DNA of 5,420 nucleotides from an uncultured bacterium. GTDB taxonomy: Bacteria > Planctomycetota > DG-23 > SLPQ01. Below are positions 1 to 5,420 of this stretch, piece by piece. Both the position numbers and the translations under genes were made by a program. Below the pieces are notes generated by a model. That model had not been told where the DNA came from. It ran no database searches and saw only the letters and a program-made list of their open reading frames with translations. Each line of letters begins with the position of its first letter. The stretch's first letter is position 1. The DNA is taken from NCBI GenBank assembly GCA_937863625.1, contig CALMGO010000587.1:1-5420 (forward strand). Reading direction: 5' to 3'.

Positions 1-937
1 GGATATGCAGCTGCTTCAGGCCGTCGCCAAGCTCGCCGCCAAGCCTGTAAGGCGCGCCGTTGATTTCCAGAATCTCTTCGGCATAAAAACCATCCACCGC
101 ATCGAAAGCATCAGACAGAAAGCCGTCGGCCCCAGGCGCCACAGGTTCTTCCTGAAGATCGCCCTGGCCGTAGCCGTAGCCGCGGTCCTTATCTTCGCCC
201 GCATGCAGCTTGTCGTCAGAGGCGACTGCAGAATACAGCCTCTTCTCACGACGCTGGCCGCCGCGCGCATACCGGGCACCGTTCGCGATATCATCAAAAC
301 CGAAAACGACGCCGTCAAAAAGGGTGACGTCATCGCGCGCCTTGATGACCAGCAGATACTTAACTCCATCCGCGCCACCCAGGCCGAAATGCAGAAGACC
401 CAGGCATCCATAGATTACTACGCCTCCACCAACGACCCCCGCCGCAATATCGAAATCCAGAACCTGAAAATCCTCGCAATCCAGCTCGAGGGCCTGAGTC
501 TCCAGAAGGACATGACCGACATCGTAAGCGCCCAGGACGGAGTCATCATCACGCGCCGCGATCGGATAAACGCCCTTCTGGACGCCTCCGTTCAGAGGGG
601 GCAGCCGCTCTGCGAAGTGGCCGACCTCTCCAGTGTCTACGTCGAGATCGAGATAGCCGAACGCGACATAGCCCTCGTAAAACCGGGCCAGCAAGTGGAG
701 TTTGCCCTCACCGGCGCTCCCGGAGAGGTCTTCACCGGCTCGATAAGCCGCGTGAGCCCCACGACGCAGCAGATATACGGCAAGAACGTCTTCGTCGCGC
801 GCGTCGAGATCGACAACGAGTCCGGCTTCTTCAAGCCCGGCTTCAACGGCACCGCCGCCATCCCGGTCGGCAGCCGCCCGCTCGTCTACGTCATATTCCG
901 AAGCACTATCGATTATATCCGTTCAAAATTCCTGTGA
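1..937 (+). CDS. HlyD-family (biotin/lipoyl-like) membrane-anchored periplasmic adaptor, 5'-partial
   Basis: The frame is open through the left edge: the codon before the first in-window ATG (base 5) is a sense codon, and no ribosome site is visible, so the true start probably lies upstream. Counting from that ATG, 310 residues are visible. Residues 1-48 are polar and basic and probably cytoplasmic. Residues about 50-72 form one hydrophobic membrane anchor after a basic RRHRFFLK stretch, giving an N-in, C-out topology. Residues 88-118 carry the first lipoyl half-motif (GTVRDIIKTENDAVKKGDVI). Residues 118-170 form a short helical hairpin, 172-208 the second lipoyl half (SAQDGVI), and 210-288 an adaptor beta-barrel ending KPGFNGTAAI. 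A basic amphipathic tail closes the protein. Related proteins often carry a sensory or peptide-binding domain (for example GAF) before the anchor; whether this one does cannot be seen. It probably acts in the periplasm with the next two genes, whose spacing indicates one operon. The family call is firm; the substrate is unknown. Confidence 0.88.
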   Translation, partial: DMQLLQAVAKLAAKPVRRAVDFQNLFGIKTIHRIESIRQKAVGPRRHRFFLKIALAVAVAAVLIFARMQLVVRGDCRIQPLLTTLAAARIPGTVRDIIKTENDAVKKGDVIARLDDQQILNSIRATQAEMQKTQASIDYYASTNDPRRNIEIQNLKILAIQLEGLSLQKDMTDIVSAQDGVIITRRDRINALLDASVQRGQPLCEVADLSSVYVEIEIAERDIALVKPGQQVEFALTGAPGEVFTGSISRVSPTTQQIYGKNVFVARVEIDNESGFFKPGFNGTAAIPVGSRPLVYVIFRSTIDYIRSKFL

Positions 938-941
938 GGTG
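936..941 (+). promoter_or_regulatory. Ribosome binding site GAGGTG for the second adaptor gene
   Basis: GAGGTG matches the core of the anti-Shine-Dalgarno complement and lies 4 bases before the ATG at 946. It overlaps the TGA stop of the preceding gene (935-937), so ribosomes ending the first adaptor are delivered to this start. This site chooses ATG 946 over the in-frame GTG at 934, which lies upstream of it. Confidence 0.8.
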
Positions 942-945
942 CCTG

Positions 946-1797
946 ATGAAACGTTTTGCCGCCGCCGTCCTGCTTCTGGCCTGCGCGCTCACCGCGCTGG
1001 CCGCGGATGAACAGAGTTTCGACGGCTTCATCGCCGCCTACCGCGAGTCCATGCTCAATGCCAAGACTATAGGAAATATCTCCGCGGTCCTCGTCGAAGA
1101 AGGACAACTCGTCAAACAGGGCGACATCCTCGCCCAGCTCGACGACAGGGTCGCAGCCGCCAATTACCGCTTGGCCGTCCTCGACTCCGAAGACACCTCC
1201 TCCGTCCGCCAGGCCGAAAAACAGCTCGCCCAGGCCGAAAAAGACCTCGAACGCTTCAAGAAAATGGACCTCTCCGTAAGCGGCGTAGACGTCGACAAGG
1301 CACAGTACGCCGCCGACCTCGCAAAGATCATCCTCGAAAGCAAACAAACCGATGCCCTGCGCTACAAGGCCGTCCTCACCGCAAGAGAGGCCGCCCTCGA
1401 AGACTACAAAGTCCGCGCGCCGTTTGACGGCATTGTCGCCAGAAAAATGATCGAGGTCGGAGAGACGACCGCCCCCATCGACCGCGAACTCTTTCACATC
1501 ATCGATATCTCCAAGGTCTACGCCCGCGTCACCATCTTTGACGTGTCGCTATCGAGCAAGCTCGCAGTCGGTGACAGCGCGCGCGTCGTTTCCAAGGATT
1601 TCCCCGACAGGATTTTTGAGGGTAAAATCGCCTTTATCCCGCCGACCTTTGAACTCGGCGGGCGCAGCTTCACCGTAAAGGTCCTCGTCGACAATCCCGA
1701 CAGGCTCCTCCTGCCCGAGATGAAGGTCGCCGTGTCCTTCCCGCCGAAAACCCAGGGGGATAGCCCCGCTGCGAGCGAGGCCGGTTCACAGGAATGA
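946..1797 (+). CDS. HlyD/RND-type periplasmic adaptor subunit, exported
   Basis: A complete 283-residue membrane-fusion (periplasmic adaptor) protein. The start at ATG 946 is chosen for its ribosome site and because the protein then opens with a clean export signal: MKR, a hydrophobic core, then ALTALA before ADEQ, a good signal peptidase I site after residue 19. A lipobox-like LLAC ending at Cys13 is a less likely lipoprotein alternative, since that cysteine falls early and is followed by more hydrophobic residues. Domains in order: first lipoyl half 38-68 (GNISAVLVEEGQLVKQGDIL), an alpha-helical hairpin about 69-150 rich in Glu, Lys and Gln, second lipoyl half 154-190 (VRAPFDGIVARK), beta-barrel about 190-265, and a Ser/Gly/Ala-rich tail. 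There is no other membrane segment, so it should be soluble or lipid-anchored in the periplasm. It overlaps the next gene by ATGA. It probably assembles with the flanking adaptor domains; the transported molecule is unknown. Confidence 0.9.
   Translation: MKRFAAAVLLLACALTALAADEQSFDGFIAAYRESMLNAKTIGNISAVLVEEGQLVKQGDILAQLDDRVAAANYRLAVLDSEDTSSVRQAEKQLAQAEKDLERFKKMDLSVSGVDVDKAQYAADLAKIILESKQTDALRYKAVLTAREAALEDYKVRAPFDGIVARKMIEVGETTAPIDRELFHIIDISKVYARVTIFDVSLSSKLAVGDSARVVSKDFPDRIFEGKIAFIPPTFELGGRSFTVKVLVDNPDRLLLPEMKVAVSFPPKTQGDSPAASEAGSQE
1794..1797 (+). promoter_or_regulatory. ATGA stop/start overlap (translational coupling)
   Basis: The ATG of the M50 gene (1794-1796) overlaps the TGA stop of the second adaptor (1795-1797). 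The only nearby purine-rich sequence is AGGA ending directly against the ATG, too close for a normal ribosome site. Translation of the protease gene therefore probably depends on ribosomes finishing the adaptor gene, which would keep the two products in step. Confidence 0.7.
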
Positions 1798-3911
1798 AAC
1801 TATCCAAGTGGCAGCAACTCAAAGTCCGCTCCGACCTGGTGGTCTCGCCCCAGTCTCAGCAGGGGCAGTTGTTTTATGTCATCAAGGACCCGATAACGCT
1901 TCGATATTTCCGCCTGCGCTCCACCGAGCACGCGATTTTCAAAATGCTCGACGGCTCGACAAGCGTCGACGATATAAAGAAACGCCTTGCGGTCCTGGGC
2001 CACGACATATCCGACGAAGAGCTTCAGACGTTCCTCACTCAGCTCGGCGCTGCTAATTTCTACGAAAACGTCCTCCCCAACCAGGCGGAGTCTCTTTACC
2101 AGATGGCCACTCTTCGCCGCAAGCGAAAGAGCGTCTGGACTCAGGTCAAGCGCATCCTCTTCATAAAAATACCCATGGTCGACCCGGACAGGTTCTTCAC
2201 AAAGGTGATGCCGTATATCGACTTCCTCTGGTCGCGATGGGCGATGCTTGCGTATGCGGCGCTTTTAGCCTTTTCGCTCTGGGCCTTCTTCGACAAATAC
2301 GAAGAGGCCCGCCTCGGCTTCTCAGGACTGCTCACTGCCGAGAGCCTGGCGCTTTTCTGGGTGATATTCATCGTCGAGAAATTCTTCCACGAACTCGGAC
2401 ACGGCTTTACATGTAAGCATTTCGGCGGCGAGGTCCACGAGATGGGCGCCCTCGTGCTCGTACTCACGCCTTGCATGTACTGCAATATCTCCGACGCATG
2501 GATCATTGAAAAACACTCCCGAAAACTCTACATCAGCGCCGCCGGCATAGTAACCGAGATCGTCATCGCATGTGTCTCCGCAATCGTGTGGTGGGCGAGC
2601 GCCCCCGGTGTCGTCAATAATATCGCGTACCGAGTCATGCTGCTTGCCGGCGTGTCAAGCATACTCATCAACGGCAACCCTCTCATGAAGTGGGACGGTT
2701 ACTACATCCTCTCGGACTTCCTCGGCATGCCCAACCTGCGCGCCAATTCAATGGCCTATCTTGCCCAGTTCTTCAAAAGATACGCGCTCGGGTTTTCCAT
2801 CCCGGGGATGCAGCGCTTTAACCGCGAGGCCCTCATCAAAATCATCTACGGCATACTCTCGACCGCGTGGATAGCATACGTGATGTACAGAATCACCCGC
2901 GGGATGCTTATCCGCTTTCCCGCTATCGGCGTCTGGGTCCTCGTTACGACGCTTTACGGCCTCATCTTCATCCCCATCGTGCGGCTTACGAAGTTCTTCG
3001 CCGCGCGCCGCGGCAAGGCCGTCGACGTGGACATCCAGCGCCTTGCAATCATCGCTGCCTTGGTAGTGATGGGCGGATACTTCCTCTTCTTCTACGATAT
3101 GGGATATTCCGTGACCGCGCCCTGCGTCATCGAGCCCCGGGAGACCGCCGTTCTCAAGGCCCCGGCGGGAGGCGTCCTCGTCGAGATGAATCTCTCGCAG
3201 GGTGACCCGGTCACCGAGGGGCAGACGGTCGCAAGACTTCAAAATACCGAGATGGAGGTGGAACTCCGGAGCATGTGCGCGCAGGTCGAGGCCTATGAAG
3301 TGCAGATGGACTCGGCGCGTTCGATGGGCCTCTCCACCCAGCTCGACAACCTCGCCAGGTCCCGCGATGAGATATCAAAGCGTATCGAGCAGACCAGAGA
3401 GCGCCTCGACTCGCTCGTCTTGACCGCGCCCATTTCGGGCATCGTGCTCACCGACCAGCCGGGCAGGCAGCTCGGAAAGTATCTGCTCACCGGAGACCCC
3501 GTCCTTGAGATCGGCTCGCTCGACACCGCCAAAGTCACCATAGCCGTCGAACAGGAGGCCCTCAAGTACGTCCGGACCGATGCGGACGTCTCGATTACTC
3601 TCAGGGCTTATCCGTGGCGCTCCTTCACCGGCACCGTATCAAGCATCTCAGGCGCCCCGGTGACTACGCTTTCCAATCCGGCCCTTTCCCACAGGTCCGG
3701 AGGCAACATCGCCACAAGACCCGATACCGCCGCATACGTCCCGATCATGCCGACCTACGAGGTTAATATCCTCCTGCCAAACGAGGATTGCCGGTTTCTC
3801 GTCGGAATGGTGGGAAAGGCCCGCATAGACAGCGAACGCCGGCGCCCCTATGACGTCATATTCACCCGCATCCGCGAAACCTTGAGGCGCACGTTCGGCC
3901 TCTTCGGCTAA
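1794..3911 (+). CDS. PqqD-like / M50 site-2-type membrane metalloprotease / HlyD adaptor fusion
   Basis: A 705-residue multidomain membrane protein. Residues 1-95 resemble a PqqD-type winged-helix domain: a beta-rich start (LFYVIKDPITLRYFRL), then helices DDIKKRLAVLGHDISDEE. Hydrophobic segments lie near 149-166, 184-198, 245-268, 277-293, 347-366, 375-397 and 415-434. The M50 zinc site is intact: H199-E200-L-G-H203 supplies two ligands and the catalytic Glu, and NPLMKWDG supplies Asp301 as the probable third ligand. A hydrophobic stretch at 214-227, ending TPCMYCNISDAW, is probably re-entrant. The C-terminal third is an HlyD-like adaptor: lipoyl halves at 441-484 and 538-575 (TAPISGIVL) separated by a helical hairpin, then a barrel to about 680 and a basic tail. 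Related proteins are annotated as putative peptide zinc metalloproteases, YydH-like. Inferred role: bind a peptide or protein substrate in the cytoplasm, cleave it in the membrane and pass it to periplasmic adaptors. The substrate is unknown. Confidence 0.88.
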   Translation: MKLSKWQQLKVRSDLVVSPQSQQGQLFYVIKDPITLRYFRLRSTEHAIFKMLDGSTSVDDIKKRLAVLGHDISDEELQTFLTQLGAANFYENVLPNQAESLYQMATLRRKRKSVWTQVKRILFIKIPMVDPDRFFTKVMPYIDFLWSRWAMLAYAALLAFSLWAFFDKYEEARLGFSGLLTAESLALFWVIFIVEKFFHELGHGFTCKHFGGEVHEMGALVLVLTPCMYCNISDAWIIEKHSRKLYISAAGIVTEIVIACVSAIVWWASAPGVVNNIAYRVMLLAGVSSILINGNPLMKWDGYYILSDFLGMPNLRANSMAYLAQFFKRYALGFSIPGMQRFNREALIKIIYGILSTAWIAYVMYRITRGMLIRFPAIGVWVLVTTLYGLIFIPIVRLTKFFAARRGKAVDVDIQRLAIIAALVVMGGYFLFFYDMGYSVTAPCVIEPRETAVLKAPAGGVLVEMNLSQGDPVTEGQTVARLQNTEMEVELRSMCAQVEAYEVQMDSARSMGLSTQLDNLARSRDEISKRIEQTRERLDSLVLTAPISGIVLTDQPGRQLGKYLLTGDPVLEIGSLDTAKVTIAVEQEALKYVRTDADVSITLRAYPWRSFTGTVSSISGAPVTTLSNPALSHRSGGNIATRPDTAAYVPIMPTYEVNILLPNEDCRFLVGMVGKARIDSERRRPYDVIFTRIRETLRRTFGLFG
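3908..3911. other. Tail-to-tail stop-codon overlap of convergent genes
   Basis: Bases CTAA hold the TAA stop of the forward M50 gene (3909-3911) and, on the reverse strand, the TAG stop of the DNRLRE-domain gene (3910 to 3908). The two operons therefore converge with no spacer. Any terminator must lie inside the opposing coding region, and the two transcripts probably overlap at their 3' ends. I found no strong hairpin followed by a T-run on either strand here. Confidence 0.85.
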
Positions 3912-4669
3912 TCCTGAGGTGACGGTGTAATCGCTATCTGCAGTGTGTAGGTCACGTAAAGCCTGGGCCTGCTTCCCACATTTGGAGACTCGCTCGAGTG
4001 GAAAACGCCCACCATCTTGCCCCTGTCCGTTCTTAAGAGAAGCCCGTAGTTTTTGTCCGGACGCTCTACCCAGTAGCCCACTGCGTCCGTTACGTCTATC
4101 CTTGCCGCATCGCCGGCGAATATCCCCGTCGAATCGATAGTCCCGGCCGGCTCGGCCTCGTAGTCAACACCAGCCTTCGGCAGCGCCTGCGAGTCCGCAC
4201 CCCACTTGACGCTGTTGGCCAGGTCCGCGTAGTCCCACGTCACTTGCTGAAAATCGCTCTCATGGAGCATCCTGTGAGCATAGATGATGCCGAAATTCGC
4301 TCCGGCCTTGCGCTCCATCGTCAGCATGATGAACGCCTCTTCGATGTGCGCGCCCGCCGGCAGCGCTATCTCGTCAAACCTCAGCAGCGCCTGGTTGCCG
4401 ACCTCGTCGCCGTAGACTTCAAAGGTGTCGCCATAGTAGAAATTCTCGTTGGCGTAAACGCCGTTCATGTCTACGTCGGTTACGCCGTGGTAATCGCCCG
4501 CCTGCATGAGACAGATGGTCCGCTTGACCGTCTTGTATACGACATTCGCCGCGCTTGGCCCGGTCACGGCCGTCGCCTCGCGGACCGGTTCACCCGCCGG
4601 CTCCACCACTGCGCAGCCGCACGCCGCTGCGCACCAGACAGCACAAACAAGAAACCTCATCGCCTTCAC
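3908..4669 (-). CDS. DNRLRE-domain (CBM96-like) probable lipoprotein
   Basis: A 253-residue exported protein. The start is GTG at 4669, preceded at 5 bases by GGGAG; ATG at 4660 is a weaker alternative that would remove three residues. The N-terminus has a basic and hydrophobic signal (MRFLVCAVW) followed by AACGC. Cys19, or less likely Cys17, could be lipidated after cleavage; the lipobox (ACGC) is not ideal because it lacks Leu at -3. Residues about 55-242 match the DNRLRE-type beta-sandwich pattern: ALLRFDEIALPAGAHIEEA near 94-112, a VTWDYADLANSVKW section near 143-156, RIDVTDAVGYWVE near 190-202, NYGLLLRT near 207-214, and the closing FHSSE...RPRLYVTY near 223-241. This domain usually occurs in secreted proteins and some members bind carbohydrate, but here it stands alone with no enzyme domain. 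It is probably tethered to the cell surface or periplasmic face and cotranscribed with the upstream helical protein. The family call is good; the ligand is unknown. Confidence 0.82.
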   Translation of the reverse strand: MKAMRFLVCAVWCAAACGCAVVEPAGEPVREATAVTGPSAANVVYKTVKRTICLMQAGDYHGVTDVDMNGVYANENFYYGDTFEVYGDEVGNQALLRFDEIALPAGAHIEEAFIMLTMERKAGANFGIIYAHRMLHESDFQQVTWDYADLANSVKWGADSQALPKAGVDYEAEPAGTIDSTGIFAGDAARIDVTDAVGYWVERPDKNYGLLLRTDRGKMVGVFHSSESPNVGSRPRLYVTYTLQIAITPSPQD

Positions 4670-4674
4670 GCCGA

Positions 4675-4679
4675 CTCCC
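4675..4679 (-). promoter_or_regulatory. Ribosome binding site GGGAG for the DNRLRE-domain gene
   Basis: On the reverse strand GGGAG lies 5 bases before GTG 4669, inside the 16-base gap after the TAG stop of the upstream gene. The distance to the ATG at 4660 is 14 bases, too long, so the site favours the GTG start. Confidence 0.65.
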
Positions 4680-4685
4680 GCCTTT

Positions 4686-5420
4686 CTATCCGCCGAAACT
4701 TGGTAGCCTGTATGCTTCCAGTATCGTCGTCTCCGCCTGGTCTATGAGCGTCATCAGGTCCATCGGCTCAACAGGCCTGTTGCCTTCCAGGTCTATCGCA
4801 ACCGCCTTCACCGCGAGAACGGCGTCTCCGATTCCGAGCGCGCCCACCTCGCCGGCGAGCTTTTCCTCCTGCTTGAGATACAAAGACGCGGCCATTACCC
4901 ACTCGCTTGCGGCGCGGTATTCCTTTTTACCAATCAGTTCGGCCGCCCTCGCAAGCGGCATGCTTACTCCTGCGGCCACATGCGCCAGGGCGCGCGCCTC
5001 CTTCCTCTTGGCCTCAGAGGTGATCGCCTCCTCCAGTCGCGCCGATGCCCTTAAGAGCCTCGCCTTGATCGCCTCGGGGCACGTCTCGGCATGCTCGACG
5101 AGCCATGCCGATGCGGCTTGGAGTTCGCCGCGACCCATGGGAATAAAAACTCCGTAGAGCCCCTCCATGCGCATGCGGGCTATTTCAAGCGCGCCCGCGT
5201 CCGGCGCTTCCCCGGCGCTGACGTCACGCGCCATCTGCCGCGCGACATCAGCCTGCCAGCCGGCCATCTCAATGGCAAAGTCCCCCGCGCCGGCTGCGTC
5301 GGCAGTCACTATCCCGGCAAAGTCTTCAAAGGCCGTGACCGCCGATTCAACTTTGCCCTCGGCCATGGCCGCCCCGGCCGCCTCTATCCTGCCCGATGCC
5401 GCAACCTCGTCCGCATATCC
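4686..5420 (-). CDS. Alanine-rich helical protein with TPR-like repeats, 5'-partial
   Basis: I do not recognise a named family. The reverse frame is open from the right edge to a TAG at 4688-4686, giving 244 visible residues. The first internal ATG (5366) has no ribosome site at a usable distance and coding-like sequence continues above it, so the gene probably starts outside the window. The product is rich in Ala, Glu and Leu, almost certainly helical, with no membrane segment and one cysteine. Three stretches share a tetratricopeptide-like helix pattern: AEGKVESAVTAFEDFA (residues about 19-34), GRGELQAASAWLVEHAE (about 96-112) and GKKEYRAASEWVMAAS (about 164-179). TPR-like proteins act as protein-binding scaffolds; that role is inferred only. 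The gene ends 16 bases before the DNRLRE-domain gene, so the two are probably cotranscribed. If the missing N-terminus has an export signal, it may work with that lipoprotein in the envelope. On the opposite strand a long open frame yields a Pro/Arg/Ser-rich product and is judged spurious. Confidence 0.72.
   Translation of the reverse strand, partial: GYADEVAASGRIEAAGAAMAEGKVESAVTAFEDFAGIVTADAAGAGDFAIEMAGWQADVARQMARDVSAGEAPDAGALEIARMRMEGLYGVFIPMGRGELQAASAWLVEHAETCPEAIKARLLRASARLEEAITSEAKRKEARALAHVAAGVSMPLARAAELIGKKEYRAASEWVMAASLYLKQEEKLAGEVGALGIGDAVLAVKAVAIDLEGNRPVEPMDLMTLIDQAETTILEAYRLPSFGG

Noticed and set aside
5..7. ATG at base 5 as the true start of the first adaptor
   Set aside because: The frame is already open before it and no ribosome site can be seen in the four preceding bases; the start is probably outside the window.
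934..945. GTG at 934 as start of the second adaptor
   Set aside because: It lies upstream of and overlaps the GAGGTG ribosome site and would add four residues ahead of a clean MKR signal-peptide start at 946.
913..1497. Long reverse-strand open frame (194 codons) opposite the second adaptor gene
   Set aside because: It mirrors a frame with clear HlyD motifs and a signal peptide; its product has no recognisable domain and it fits antisense of C-ending codons.
2748..3242. Reverse-strand open frame (164 codons) opposite the M50 gene
   Set aside because: Low-complexity His/Asp/Glu/Gly-rich product lying wholly inside the well-supported protease gene.
3884..3902. Hairpin GAGGC...GCCTC as a terminator for the forward operon
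   Set aside because: Only 5 base pairs with a 9-base loop, inside the coding region, and not followed by a T-run on either strand.
3915..3920. TGAGGTG-like ribosome site just after the M50 stop, suggesting another forward gene
   Set aside because: No ATG or GTG at suitable spacing opens a frame; the nearest GTG is followed at once by TAA, and the bases encode the C-terminus of the reverse gene.
4244..5157. Forward open frames (167 and 200 codons) opposite the DNRLRE-domain and helical-protein genes
   Set aside because: Products are Arg/Pro/Ser-rich or lack any family pattern, while the reverse-strand frames show a DNRLRE pattern and normal helical composition with correct gene spacing.

Overview
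The window looks like bacterial chromosome from a GC-rich, Gram-negative-type organism. Genes are tightly packed, there is a good Shine-Dalgarno site, and three periplasmic-adaptor (HlyD/MFP) modules plus a probable lipoprotein imply an envelope with a periplasm. A split PqqD/M50/HlyD gene set beside a DNRLRE-domain lipoprotein recalls Planctomycetes, Lentisphaerae, Kiritimatiellae and related lineages. That placement is an impression from gene content, not something the sequence proves.

Layout. The left 3.9 kb is one forward operon of three genes. (1) The 3' part of an HlyD-type adaptor, open at the left edge, has a cytoplasmic N-terminal part, one membrane anchor and a periplasmic lipoyl/beta-barrel region. 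(2) Eight bases later comes a second, exported HlyD-type adaptor with its own signal peptide. (3) This overlaps by ATGA with a 705-residue multidomain membrane protein made of a PqqD-like domain, an M50/site-2-protease core (HELGH plus a downstream NPLMKWDG metal-ligand motif) and a third HlyD-like adaptor domain. The right 1.5 kb is a reverse-strand pair: a 5'-truncated, alanine-rich helical protein with weak TPR-like repeats, then, 16 bases downstream, a small DNRLRE-domain probable lipoprotein. The two operons converge and overlap by 4 bases at their stop codons. No intergenic stretch exceeds about 20 bases. I see no RNA gene, mobile element, CRISPR array, promoter or convincing terminator.

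How the genes may work together. The PqqD-like domain could bind a peptide or protein substrate on the cytoplasmic side. The membrane zinc protease could cleave it, and the three adaptor modules could form a periplasmic conduit or sensor. No ABC, RND or TolC-type partner and no candidate substrate lies in the window, so this is inference. The reverse-strand genes need not be functionally linked to the trio.
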